Source: an uncultured Collinsella sp.
GTDB lineage: Bacteria > Actinomycetota > Coriobacteriia > Coriobacteriales > Coriobacteriaceae
Reading direction: 5' to 3'
Length of the DNA stretch: 64,000 nt
Assembly: GCA_958403385.1 (NCBI GenBank)
Contig: CATXXC010000006.1
Span: 53,459 to 117,458 of the forward strand
Below, piece by piece: positions 1 through 8,567 of this stretch (position 1 is its first letter; each line of letters begins with the position of its first letter). The position numbers and the translations under genes were made by a program. The notes beneath the pieces were generated by a model. That model did no database searches, had not been told where the DNA came from, and saw only the letters and a program-made list of their open reading frames with translations.

Positions 1-606
1 GGCATACGATGCCTCGCGAATGCCCATGGGAATGGAATTGAGAGCATCGATGGTGAGCGTGGTGATGGTAGGGACGATCATGATGGCGAGCACAAACCAC
101 GCCGTCAGCGCACCAAAACCAAGGCCGCCGGTCAGTTGTGCGATAAACGGGCGGATGATGATCATGCCAAAGAAGCCGTAGATGATGGAGGGTATGCCCG
201 CCAGCAGGTCAACGGCGGGGCTGATGAGCTTGCGCACGCGCTTGCTGGCAATCTCGACCAGGTAAACGGCCGTACCCACGCCCAGCGGCACGCCCATGGC
301 GAGCGCACCGACGGTCACCAGACCCGAGCCAGCAAGCAGCGACAAGATGCCGTAGTGGCCCTCGGAAGGCGCCCACGTAAAGCTAAAGAAGTCAGCCAGA
401 CCGATGTCAGTAAAGACGGGCAGCGCCGAGTACGTGGTAAAGACAAAAATCAGGATGACGGTAACGACCGCCAAGAACGCGCAGGCAAAGAAGATCCACT
501 GCAGCGCCTTCTCCTTGATATAGGTACTGCGCGATACGAGCGCCAGCTCGCGCTTCTTGGGCGTCTGAACATTCTGCTCAGTCTGGGAGTTTTCCTGTGC
601 TTCCAT
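1..606 (-). CDS. pstC: Phosphate ABC transporter permease PstC (partial, C-terminus off left edge)
   Basis: Inner-membrane permease of the high-affinity phosphate importer; it pairs with PstA and passes phosphate delivered by PstS. The first 202 codons are visible, starting from the ATG at 604-606. A short charged cytoplasmic N-terminus (about 30 residues) is followed by a hydrophobic segment and then by the typical PstC stretch with GVPLGVGTAVYL and LLAGIPSIIYGFFG. The start lies one base past the pstS stop, so translation is probably coupled to pstS. The family is usually about 300 residues, so roughly a third is missing beyond the window edge. Identity is confident from the motifs and from the adjacent pstS. 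Confidence 0.93.
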   Translation of the reverse strand, partial: MEAQENSQTEQNVQTPKKRELALVSRSTYIKEKALQWIFFACAFLAVVTVILIFVFTTYSALPVFTDIGLADFFSFTWAPSEGHYGILSLLAGSGLVTVGALAMGVPLGVGTAVYLVEIASKRVRKLISPAVDLLAGIPSIIYGFFGMIIIRPFIAQLTGGLGFGALTAWFVLAIMIVPTITTLTIDALNSIPMGIREASYA

Positions 607-607
607 G

Positions 608-1444
608 CTACTCACTCCCCTTCTCGTCGTTGGTGACGGGAATAAAGCCCGCCTCGCGAATCTGCTTGTCCATCTTTTCGGACGTCACATAGTCGATGTA
701 ATCCTGCGCCTGCTGCGAAGGCACACCCTTCACAAAGAAGTAAAGGTCGCGCGAGATGGGATAGCCGCCACTCGCGACCGTCTTCTCGGACGCCTCAACA
801 TGATTGACCGAGACGGCCTTGACCGAGGTCTTGGCGTTGAGGCTATCGACGAAGCCCAGCGAAATGTAGCCGATGGCCCCACGCGAACGAGATACCACGT
901 CGCGCACCTGGCCCGTACCCGAAAGAACGGCCGAGCGGCGATCGAACGGCGTGCCATCCATCACGATGGTACGGAAGGCCTCGCGCGTACCGGACGCCTC
1001 GTCTCGGTTGATGACCTGAATCCTCAGGTCCTCGCCACCGACCTCTTTCCAATTGGTAATCTTGCCGGCGTAGATATCGCGGAGCTGCTCGGTCGAGAGG
1101 TTATCGACGGGGTTGTCGTCGTTCACGATGACCGCAATACCGTCGTGGGCAATGACAATGGGAGTCAGGCCCAGATCCTGTTCGTCGGCATTGAGTCCAC
1201 GGGAGGAGCTGGCGATATCGGCCGTGCCGGCGCTGACGGCCTCGATCCCAGCGGAAGAACCCAAACCGGAAACGAGCACGTCGATGCCGGTCTCCTCCTT
1301 AAAGCCCTCGGCCGCAATCTCGGCGATAGGAAGGCAGGTCGTGGAGCCGGCCACGGTAATGGAAGAGCTAGAAGATCCCGAAGAACAGGCGCACAGCGTA
1401 AGCGTAAGCACAGCGGCGCTCAGGACCGATACGATCTTTCTCAT
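608..1444 (-). CDS. pstS: Phosphate-binding lipoprotein PstS
   Basis: Extracytoplasmic phosphate receptor of the Pst ABC importer, 278 residues. The N-terminus is a lipoprotein signal with a lipobox ending in Cys20 (LCAC), followed by a Ser-rich linker that tethers the protein to the membrane. The PstS signatures are visible: ITVAGSTTCLPIAE near residue 30, the SGLGSSAGIEA loop, and INRDEASGTREAF, which in the family binds the phosphate oxyanion. The start ATG overlaps the pgeF stop (ATGA, four bases), and the stop abuts pstC, so the three genes form one translational unit. No pho-box-like operator was recognisable upstream. Confidence 0.95.
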   Translation of the reverse strand: MRKIVSVLSAAVLTLTLCACSSGSSSSSITVAGSTTCLPIAEIAAEGFKEETGIDVLVSGLGSSAGIEAVSAGTADIASSSRGLNADEQDLGLTPIVIAHDGIAVIVNDDNPVDNLSTEQLRDIYAGKITNWKEVGGEDLRIQVINRDEASGTREAFRTIVMDGTPFDRRSAVLSGTGQVRDVVSRSRGAIGYISLGFVDSLNAKTSVKAVSVNHVEASEKTVASGGYPISRDLYFFVKGVPSQQAQDYIDYVTSEKMDKQIREAGFIPVTNDEKGSE

Positions 1445-2241
1445 AGCATCACGCCGATCGCAGCATGGCGCCCACAGGTGCCGTCCTCGTTACGGTAGGA
1501 ATAAAAGCGGTCGTTCTGACGCACGGTCGAAAGCTGGGTATCCACGATATTATCCGCGTCGACACCGACATCTACCAGCGCCTCGCGAATGGCAGCGGAA
1601 AGATCGAGCATGCGAGAGGTATTCGCATCGATGCAAGAGAACTCGGCGGCAAAGCGATCCATGAGTTCCTGGGATACCTCATATTCGTCACCCAAGATAT
1701 GGGGGCCGATATAGGCGGAAACGTCGCTCGCATCGCAACCGGCAGCATCGCAAAGCGCCTGGCACGCCTTGGCGGAAATACGTGCAATCGTGCCCTTCCA
1801 ACCGGAGTGCACCACGGCAAATCCGCCGGGGGCCACCAGCACCACGGGAACGCAGTCGGCAAAGCAGAGCAGCACGGGTACGTTATGCGCCGTACAGACG
1901 ATGGCATCGCAGCCCTCGGCAATCTGCTCGCGGACGTCCTCAAGGTCATCGGCGCCGTTCGAGGTCACCGCAACGATATGGTCACCATGGACCTGATTGG
2001 GAACGAGCAAGTTGTGCTCGCACTCGGCGGCACCCATAGCCTCGAGCACGCGACGACGATTTTCTTGAACAGCAAAGGGGTCATCGCCAACATGCGAGCC
2101 CAAATTGAGTGAGGAGTACGCATCTTCGGAAACACCACCGGCGCGCTCGGTGAAGGCAAAGCGAACATCGGATGTCGCGCCTTCCACCAACGTAACTCCA
2201 TCATGGTCGACACGCGAAACGTTGTCCGCACGTGCTGCCAT
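1441..2241 (-). CDS. pgeF: Laccase-domain purine nucleoside phosphorylase (YfiH/PgeF family)
   Basis: Member of the multicopper-oxidase-like YfiH family, known to act as a zinc-dependent purine nucleoside phosphorylase/adenosine deaminase and linked to peptidoglycan fidelity in E. coli (PgeF). Family motifs seen are NQVHG, CFADCVPV, HSGWKG and YIGPHI, which supply the His/Cys metal ligands. I chose the ATG at 2241 because AGGAGG lies seven bases upstream; a longer frame begins at 2262 without such a site. Length is 266 residues, typical for the family. It lies between the dcw cluster and pst and shares a four-base overlap with pstS. YfiH genes next to ftsZ are common in Gram-positives; the link to pst is unusual. 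Confidence 0.88.
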   Translation of the reverse strand: MAARADNVSRVDHDGVTLVEGATSDVRFAFTERAGGVSEDAYSSLNLGSHVGDDPFAVQENRRRVLEAMGAAECEHNLLVPNQVHGDHIVAVTSNGADDLEDVREQIAEGCDAIVCTAHNVPVLLCFADCVPVVLVAPGGFAVVHSGWKGTIARISAKACQALCDAAGCDASDVSAYIGPHILGDEYEVSQELMDRFAAEFSCIDANTSRMLDLSAAIREALVDVGVDADNIVDTQLSTVRQNDRFYSYRNEDGTCGRHAAIGVML

Positions 2242-2293
2242 ACTAAAGCCTCCTAATAACACAAGTACCGCGGCATCGCCGCTACAGCCCGCG

Positions 2294-2321
2294 TTTATAC
2301 GGCTGTCATACTTCTCTAAAA
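2294..2321 (-). promoter_or_regulatory. Candidate promoter for pgeF-pstS-pstC
   Basis: On the minus strand a TATAAA hexamer (2294-2299) lies 16 bases from TTTTAG (2316-2321), about 55 bases ahead of the pgeF start and just after the ftsZ terminator. The -35 match is weak, so this is a tentative call. Confidence 0.3.
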
Positions 2322-2390
2322 GGATACCTGCTGCACTGGAGGCAATCGTAAAGGGAACGTAAAGAGATTGGAGGTTCTAGTTTACAAAGT

Positions 2391-2425
2391 CAAAATAAAA
2401 AGGGCGCGTCCATACGGACACGCCC
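2391..2425 (-). terminator. Intrinsic terminator at the end of the dcw cluster (after ftsZ)
   Basis: Inverted arms at 2402-2411 and 2416-2425 (GGGCGTGTCC / GGACGCGCCC on the minus strand) close a four-base loop and are followed by TTTTTATTTT. The single non-Watson-Crick pair is G-U only when read on the minus strand, which fits transcription from ftsZ. Confidence 0.9.
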
Positions 2426-2451
2426 CCGTGAGCAACAATGCAAAGAACGAC

Positions 2452-3606
2452 TTAGAAGCTACCGCGCTTCAGGAAGTCGGGAAGCTCGAACTGATCGTTG
2501 CCGAAGTTAGGAAGCTCGGTGCCACCGACGTTGCGGGTCGGAGCGGCCTGAGCCGGGCTGGTGGCCGGAGCGGTGCGCTGCGGCTCAGCGGAGGCAGCGG
2601 CCTTGCTCTGAGACTGCTGAGCAGCAAAGAGCTCGTCCTGACGGTTGACGTTGGAGTCGGAGAAGCCCGTAGCGATGACGGTGATACGCACCTGATCGCC
2701 CAGGGACTCGTCGACAACGGTACCGAAGATGATGTTGGCCTCGGGGTCGACGGCGTTGGCGACAACGTCGGCGGCGTCGCTGATCTCCTGGATGCCCAGG
2801 TCCTTGGAACCGGCGATGGAGAGCAGCACGCGTGTGGCACCATCGATGGAGCTCTCGAGCAGCGGGCTGGAGATGGCCTGCTGGGCAGCGTCGACGGCAC
2901 GGGTATCCCCAGAAGAGGTACCGATACCCATCATGGCGGTACCGGCCTGCTTCATGATGGTCTTAACATCGGCGAAGTCCAGGTTGATGATACCGGGGAC
3001 GGTGATGAGGTCGGTGATGCCCTGGGTGCCCTGGGAAAGGACGCCATCGGCAATCGCGAAGGCCTCGAGCATGGTAGTCTTCTTCTCGGCGATGTCGAGC
3101 AGCTTATCGTTGGGGATGACGATCATGGTATCGACGCAATCGGAGAGGGTCTTAATGCCCTCCTCGGCGCTCTTCTTGCGCTTGCGGCCCTCGAAGGTGA
3201 AGGGCTTGGTCACGACGGCGACGGTCAGTGCGCCGACCTCGTTCATCGCGATATCGGCAACGATGGGAGCAGCGCCGGTACCGGTGCCACCGCCCTCGCC
3301 GCAGGTGATGAACACCATGTCGGCGCCAGCGAGCGCCTCGGCAATGTCGTCGCGGGACTCATCGGCAGCCTTGCGGCCAACCTCGGGGTTGGCGCCGGCG
3401 CCCAGGCCGCGGGTAAGGTCGGTGCCGATGTGCACCTTGATATCGGCATCAGAGATCGCGAGTGCCTGAGCATCGGTGTTGATGGCAACAAACTCGACGC
3501 CGCGGATGCCCTCTTCGATCATTCGATTGACCGCGTTGGTACCGCCGCCGCCGACGCCGACCACCTTAATGACGGCAAGGTAGTTGTTGATCTCTGTCTC
3601 GTGCAT
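2452..3606 (-). CDS. ftsZ: Cell division GTPase FtsZ
   Basis: Tubulin-like GTPase that forms the cytokinetic Z ring; 384 residues. The N-terminal GVGGGGTNAVNRM nucleotide loop, the tubulin signature GEGGGTGTGAAP and the T7-loop region NLDFADV are all present. A short variable linker rich in Ser, Ala and Gln leads to the conserved C-terminal peptide LPDFLKRG, which in the family docks membrane tethers. I start at the ATG at 3606, six bases after GGAGGA, not at an upstream in-frame codon at 3636. It is the last gene of the dcw cluster; 199 bases separate it from ftsQ, room for its own promoter, and no ftsA lies between them. Confidence 0.98.
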   Translation of the reverse strand: MHETEINNYLAVIKVVGVGGGGTNAVNRMIEEGIRGVEFVAINTDAQALAISDADIKVHIGTDLTRGLGAGANPEVGRKAADESRDDIAEALAGADMVFITCGEGGGTGTGAAPIVADIAMNEVGALTVAVVTKPFTFEGRKRKKSAEEGIKTLSDCVDTMIVIPNDKLLDIAEKKTTMLEAFAIADGVLSQGTQGITDLITVPGIINLDFADVKTIMKQAGTAMMGIGTSSGDTRAVDAAQQAISSPLLESSIDGATRVLLSIAGSKDLGIQEISDAADVVANAVDPEANIIFGTVVDESLGDQVRITVIATGFSDSNVNRQDELFAAQQSQSKAAASAEPQRTAPATSPAQAAPTRNVGGTELPNFGNDQFELPDFLKRGSF

Positions 3607-3805
3607 GTCGGTCCTCCGAACAAAGGTTATAGCCATAGCATGGGTCGACCCCTGCGCACATTAACCTTCAGGTTGAAAGTAAATGCAAAGGTAAACCGTA
3701 TTATGGTTGCACATTATGAACGTATCAGTCAAATAATTGACCGTGAAAACCAAACAAACCAGATAAACGGCGTGGTATGGCCACTCAACAAAGCATCAAC
3801 CAGCG

Positions 3806-5062
3806 CTATGAGGTCGGAGCATTCCTAAATGTGTAGTTGCCCGGAGAGCGCACATTGATATACGTTACGCCCTCTACCTGCGAAAGCAACTTGGTGACTA
3901 CGCGTTCCTTCTTGGCGATATCGTCCGAATCGCCCAGCGACACCTCAATGCCGTTATTGAGGTTTGCCGAGATGGCTTCGACCGAAGGCGTGGAAATATC
4001 CTTGACTTGTCCCAAGAACTCGCTCGAAAAACCACGCACATAATCCAGGCCGGCCTTAACGGCCTTGGAGCTCACCGCCTGGCCGGAAACTGGAGCGACA
4101 TCCGCCGAGACATCAGTCAGCAACACCGCGCCATAGTGCTTAGCGAGCGCCAGTGCGGCATCGATGCCGGTCAGGGTATTTGAGCCCTGCCCTGTCGTGA
4201 TGACGTTGCCCTGGTCGTCCACTTCGACCGACGTCGACAGCGGGGCGATCCAGGTGTCATCATCCCCGATGGCCCAGGCAAGGTCATCGGAACTGATATA
4301 GGCAATTGCGATGACCTTGCGCTCCATCGGCGTAATGATGAGCGTATGCGGGAACTGACGCTGGACATCCACGCCCGAGACCCACGGATTTTGCTTGAGG
4401 TCCTCGGTAATCTGGTCGGGATCGACGTTAAAAAGCGACGTTCCCTCGGGCAAATCGATCAGCTGGATAGCATCGTGCTTCGTCACATGCTCGCTGCCTT
4501 GAATCTCAATATCAGTGGCGGTAAACAATCCAGAGTTAATCACCACGATAGCAACGACGACGAGCACGGCCAAGACGGCCAAAACGCCGCCCACGATTTT
4601 GCCTTTGCCTGTAACGACAGAAGCGGCGTCTGATGTTTTATTTGCCATCGCCCTAAGTGAAGACAACGGGTTGACGCCTTTTTTACCCGAAGGCTTCTTG
4701 GCGGTAGCCGGCACCGATGTCAGCGAGCGCGGTTTCGATGCGCCCAGCGTGCGACCCGGACGCGCCGCCTTAGTTCCCGTCGAGGGCTTAGGAGTTGCCA
4801 TAGGACGGGCAGGCTTGGCGCCCATAACAGGCTTTGACGTCACCGAGGGACGCGAGGACTTTTTTGCGGCCGGACGATTACCGAGCTGCGAGCCGACAAC
4901 CGGACGACTGGTCTGTCGAGCATGCCCGACAGACTTAGAGTGCGCGACGGTATTGCGTTGAGGTTTGGCAGGCGCGCCGGAACGCCCTCCGGCGCGGCGG
5001 AAGGTGGGTTTCGATGCTCTAGAAGCCGAGGAATTTAACTTCCGGTCTGAGCTCGATGCCAT
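3806..5062 (-). CDS. ftsQ: Divisome protein FtsQ/DivIB with long basic cytoplasmic tail
   Basis: Bitopic membrane protein linking the early and late divisome, 418 residues. A low-complexity cytoplasmic region of about 155 residues, rich in Lys, Arg, Pro, Ser and Thr, precedes one transmembrane helix (about 157-176). A POTRA domain (about 180-250, with TDIEIQGSEHVT and GTSLFNVD) and the FtsQ beta domain follow. FtsQ proteins are often 250-300 residues, so the tail is exceptional. The ATG at 5062 has GGGAGG just upstream and lies inside the end of murB, giving a 44-base overlap. Fold and order in the cluster make the identity secure; the tail has no known function. Confidence 0.92.
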   Translation of the reverse strand: MASSSDRKLNSSASRASKPTFRRAGGRSGAPAKPQRNTVAHSKSVGHARQTSRPVVGSQLGNRPAAKKSSRPSVTSKPVMGAKPARPMATPKPSTGTKAARPGRTLGASKPRSLTSVPATAKKPSGKKGVNPLSSLRAMANKTSDAASVVTGKGKIVGGVLAVLAVLVVVAIVVINSGLFTATDIEIQGSEHVTKHDAIQLIDLPEGTSLFNVDPDQITEDLKQNPWVSGVDVQRQFPHTLIITPMERKVIAIAYISSDDLAWAIGDDDTWIAPLSTSVEVDDQGNVITTGQGSNTLTGIDAALALAKHYGAVLLTDVSADVAPVSGQAVSSKAVKAGLDYVRGFSSEFLGQVKDISTPSVEAISANLNNGIEVSLGDSDDIAKKERVVTKLLSQVEGVTYINVRSPGNYTFRNAPTS

Positions 5063-5930
5063 ACGCCTCCCTCACCTTTCCGTGCACATGTCTGATAACC
5101 GCGGCAACGTCATCGGCCGAGGCAGTTCCGTTATTAACGATAAAATTAGCGTGAACGGGCGAAACTTCCGCGCCGCCAATCGAAAAACCCTTTAATCCAC
5201 AATCCTCGATAAGCTTGCCCACACTCGCATCGGGCGGGTTACGAAAGACCGACCCGCAGGATGCGCGACCCATGGGCTGCGTACGCTTGCGCCTCGTCAG
5301 GTACCGTTCCATGCGCTCGCGAATGTCGGCCTTGGGCGCCGGTTTAAGCTTGAGCACGCACTCGAGGATGATCTCATTGCGGGGAAGGCTACATTCGCGG
5401 TAGCCCCAAGTGATCTCGGACCCCGCATAATGCTTGATACCGGATGCCGGGTCAAACGTTACGACATCCTCAACCAGCGAGCCAATCCACTCGGTCCGTG
5501 TGCCGGCATTCATAGATATCGCACCGCCAACCGAGCCAGGGATGCCAACGGCAAACTCAAGGCCCGAGAGGCTACGCGACAGGGCATCGTTGACCAGGCG
5601 CGCAAACATCACGCCCGCACCGACCGTCAGCGTACAACCGTCATCGGCAACAACCGTGCGCTGAAACTCACGTCCGAGCGAAATGACGGCGCCGCGATAA
5701 CCGCCATCGGCAACCAGCAGATTGGAGCCCTTGCCGATGATGACCCACGGCACCTGCTCGCGATCGAGCACCGCCACGGCGCGGCGAAGGGCATGATAGC
5801 TATGGCACGTCACAAAGAGGTCGGCCTTGCCGCCGATACGATAGCTCGTATGACGCGCAAGGCGCTCGTCCTCGATCACATCCGTGTCGATCATGCCCGA
5901 GAGCGCCATGACGGCGTTAAACAGACCCAT
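5019..5930 (-). CDS. murB: UDP-N-acetylenolpyruvoylglucosamine reductase MurB
   Basis: FAD/NADPH enzyme that reduces UDP-GlcNAc-enolpyruvate to UDP-MurNAc, the second committed step of peptidoglycan precursor synthesis in the cytoplasm. At 303 residues it has the FAD-binding segment GKGSNLLV, the GIPGSVGGAISMNAG loop, and CGSVFRNP, which carries the Ser that protonates the enol intermediate. The start at 5930 is six bases past the murC stop and has only a weak ribosome site, suggesting coupling to murC. It overlaps the next gene, ftsQ, by 44 bases. Confidence 0.96.
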   Translation of the reverse strand: MGLFNAVMALSGMIDTDVIEDERLARHTSYRIGGKADLFVTCHSYHALRRAVAVLDREQVPWVIIGKGSNLLVADGGYRGAVISLGREFQRTVVADDGCTLTVGAGVMFARLVNDALSRSLSGLEFAVGIPGSVGGAISMNAGTRTEWIGSLVEDVVTFDPASGIKHYAGSEITWGYRECSLPRNEIILECVLKLKPAPKADIRERMERYLTRRKRTQPMGRASCGSVFRNPPDASVGKLIEDCGLKGFSIGGAEVSPVHANFIVNNGTASADDVAAVIRHVHGKVREAYGIELRPEVKFLGF

Positions 5931-5935
5931 TAGAC

Positions 5936-7354
5936 TTAAGCGTCTTTCTTGGCAGTCAGATACTCAATGAACTCGGGACCGACGGTCGTAACGTCACCGG
6001 CACCCATAGTGAGCAGCAGGTCGCCCTCGCCCACCATCTGCTCGAGCTCCTGATTGAGCTCAAGACGGCTGGAGCAGTACACGACCTCCTTGCCAGGATG
6101 CTTGGCGCGCACGGTATCGGCGAGCATCTTAGAGGTAACACCCGGAATGGGCATCTCGCCAGCCGAGAACACATCAATCAGCAGCAGTTTATCGGCATTG
6201 GCAAATGCATCGGCAAAGTCGTCGCACAGGGCCTGCAGACGCGAATAACGGTGCGGCTGGAACACGACGTCGACATGCTTGTAGCCCAGCGACGAAGCGG
6301 CAGCAAGCGTCGCCTTGATCTCGGTGGGGTGATGGCCGTAATCATCGACCACGGTGATGCCATCGATATCGCCCACATGGGTAAAGCGACGGCGGACGCC
6401 CTCAAAGCTCGAGAGCGCCTTGGCGGCGGCGTCGATGTCAAGGGCCAGGACATGGGCGACGGTGAGCACCGCCGTGGCGTTGAGCATGTTGTGGCGACCG
6501 GGATTGCTCTTGATCTCCACAGCGTGCTCAGTGCCGTCCTCAAAGCGAACGATAAAGTCGCTCTGGATGCCCTTGACATCCGGGTGCATGCAGACGATGT
6601 CGTTGCTCTCGGCAAAGCCGTAGGAAAGCACGTGACGGCCCGTCGACTTGGCGAGCTCGACCAGATGCGGGTCCTCACCGCAGACGATGACGGTGCCGTC
6701 CTCGCCCACCAGGCTCATGAATTTAGCGAAAGTCGCTTCGATCTCCTCGATACCCGAGTAGTGATCGAGGTGGTCGGCCTCGACGTTGGTCACAATGACC
6801 ACGTTGGGGTTCAGGAACAGGAAGGAGCTGTCGGACTCGTCGGCCTCGGCGACAAAGTAGTCGCCCGAGCCGTTCTTGCCGTTCGTGTCATAGCCCTCGA
6901 CGATGCCACCGATCAGGAAGCTCGGATCCAGACCCATGCGGTCGAGCATGGTGGCGCACATCGAAGACGTGGTGGTCTTGCCATGCGTGCCGGCAACAGC
7001 GACGGTGGTGTAGCCGTGGCCCAAAGCAGAGAGCATCTTGGCACGGGGCCACACGGGAATACCAAGCTCGCGAGCGCGCACGAGTTCAGGGTTAGACTCC
7101 GGAATAGCGGTGGAGACAACAACCACGTCGGGCTTGACCTCGTCGATCGTGGCGGCCTCATGGCCCACATGCACCTTCACACCAGCGCGGGTAAGCTGGC
7201 GGATATAACGTGACGTCTTAAGGTCGGAGCCGGTAACGGCATAACCGCGCTCGTGCAGAACGAGGGCGATGCCGCTCATGCCGGCGCCGCCGATACCGAT
7301 AAAGTGGGCGCTCTTAAACTCGGGCGCGGAGGTTGCAGTCTGGGAATCAGCCAT
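5936..7354 (-). CDS. murC: UDP-N-acetylmuramate--L-alanine ligase MurC
   Basis: ATP-dependent ligase adding L-Ala to UDP-MurNAc, first of the Mur peptide ligases. Visible are the N-terminal Rossmann motif GIGGAGMSGIA, the ATP P-loop GTHGKTTTSSM, ADESDSSF, and the C-terminal DYGHHPTEIKATL. The length of 472 residues is standard. The frame extends to a GTG at 7381, but the ATG at 7354 is preceded by AAGGAG about 11 bases away and gives the normal N-terminus. It sits between murG and murB as in many Gram-positive clusters. Confidence 0.96.
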   Translation of the reverse strand: MADSQTATSAPEFKSAHFIGIGGAGMSGIALVLHERGYAVTGSDLKTSRYIRQLTRAGVKVHVGHEAATIDEVKPDVVVVSTAIPESNPELVRARELGIPVWPRAKMLSALGHGYTTVAVAGTHGKTTTSSMCATMLDRMGLDPSFLIGGIVEGYDTNGKNGSGDYFVAEADESDSSFLFLNPNVVIVTNVEADHLDHYSGIEEIEATFAKFMSLVGEDGTVIVCGEDPHLVELAKSTGRHVLSYGFAESNDIVCMHPDVKGIQSDFIVRFEDGTEHAVEIKSNPGRHNMLNATAVLTVAHVLALDIDAAAKALSSFEGVRRRFTHVGDIDGITVVDDYGHHPTEIKATLAAASSLGYKHVDVVFQPHRYSRLQALCDDFADAFANADKLLLIDVFSAGEMPIPGVTSKMLADTVRAKHPGKEVVYCSSRLELNQELEQMVGEGDLLLTMGAGDVTTVGPEFIEYLTAKKDA

Positions 7355-7451
7355 GTGCTCGTGTACTCCTTGCGTAAACACTGCCTGTAACCCGTTAACT
7401 GTACCGCACCTACCGCATCAGCGCGAGGGCGACCGACGATATCCCGTCTAA

Positions 7452-8567
7452 CTAACGCAAACCCTCTACCGCATCCGCCAGAAGAGCGGCGGCCCTATCC
7501 TGAGCCAGACCACGCGCCGCCTGACGCATGGCGTCGCGCGTCGCCGCGTCATCGACCAGGTGCAGCAGTTCATCGGCAAAGGCAAAACCGTCGATATCGG
7601 CATCGGCGCAGAGCACGCCGGCCCCGGCGTCGACCAGATAACGGGCATTGGTGGTTTGGTGGTCGGCCGTCGCATGCGGATACGGCACGAGCACCGAAGG
7701 TACGGCGAGCGCAGCGATCTCGGCCACGCTCGATGCGCCCGAACGCGAGAGCACCAAATCGGCAGCAGCCAGCATATCGCCCATGTTGTCGATGTAAGAC
7801 TGGACGCGGTAACGCTTCGCCTCCTCGGGCGTCAGCGCCAAAGCGCGCTCGGTCTCCTCAAAGCCGTCGGCACCCGTCGAATGCAACACATAGAGGTTCT
7901 TGCGCGAAAGCAGCTCGTTTTTGAGCGAAACCACGCGCTCGTTGAGGTGCTGGGCGCCAAGTGAACCGCCAAAGACGAGCAGCAGCGTAGCGTCCTCGGG
8001 AACGCCAAGTGCTTTGCGGCCGCGAGCGCGATCGCCCTCGATCACCGAGCGACGTACGGGGTTGCCGGTCATGAGCACGTGGCCAGGGTCACCTTCGCGC
8101 TCAAAGACCGAACGCGCTGCCGGCACCGAGATGCACACGCGGGCGGCGTGGGAGTTCATCATCTTGTTGGCCAGGCCCGGAACAGAGTTCTGCTCATGCA
8201 GCAGATACGGAACGCCCGCGCCCTTGCACCACCCCAGCAGCGGAACCTCGACATAGGCACCAAAACCAATGGCAGCGTCGGGCTTGCCGACCTTTGAGAA
8301 ATGACCAGCGAGCGCACGCTTGGCCTTGTTGACACGCCACAGCGAGGTCAGCGCCGTCCAAGGACGGGAGCGGTCGAAGCCAGTGACCGTAATGGGCACA
8401 AAATCAAACCCAGCCTCGGGGACCAGACGACCCTCGAGCTTGCGCGACTGGCCCACGAACACAACGTGGTGGCCACGATCACGCAGTTCTTCGGCCAAGG
8501 CGAGCGCGGGGTTGATGTGTCCTGCCGTGCCGCCGGCTGCAATAGCAACGGTCATCTTATCGGTCAT
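7452..8567 (-). CDS. murG: Lipid II synthase MurG (GlcNAc transferase)
   Basis: Peripheral membrane glycosyltransferase that adds GlcNAc to lipid I to give lipid II. Two-domain GT-B fold: the N-terminal GGTAGHINPALALAE loop, GGSLGAQHLN at the domain interface, and the C-terminal donor site ALAVPSVLVPYPHATADHQTTNA. Length is 371 residues. The ATG at 8567 follows AAGGGA by about five bases and overlaps the end of ftsW by 11 bases, so the lipid II flippase-associated polymerase and lipid II synthase are translationally coupled. About 97 bases separate it from murC. Confidence 0.96.
   Translation of the reverse strand: MTDKMTVAIAAGGTAGHINPALALAEELRDRGHHVVFVGQSRKLEGRLVPEAGFDFVPITVTGFDRSRPWTALTSLWRVNKAKRALAGHFSKVGKPDAAIGFGAYVEVPLLGWCKGAGVPYLLHEQNSVPGLANKMMNSHAARVCISVPAARSVFEREGDPGHVLMTGNPVRRSVIEGDRARGRKALGVPEDATLLLVFGGSLGAQHLNERVVSLKNELLSRKNLYVLHSTGADGFEETERALALTPEEAKRYRVQSYIDNMGDMLAAADLVLSRSGASSVAEIAALAVPSVLVPYPHATADHQTTNARYLVDAGAGVLCADADIDGFAFADELLHLVDDAATRDAMRQAARGLAQDRAAALLADAVEGLR

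Noticed and set aside
2368..3828. 486-codon open frame on the plus strand opposite ftsZ
   Set aside because: Antisense shadow of ftsZ; Gly/Asp/Leu repeats reflect the ftsZ codons, and it runs through the ftsZ terminator.
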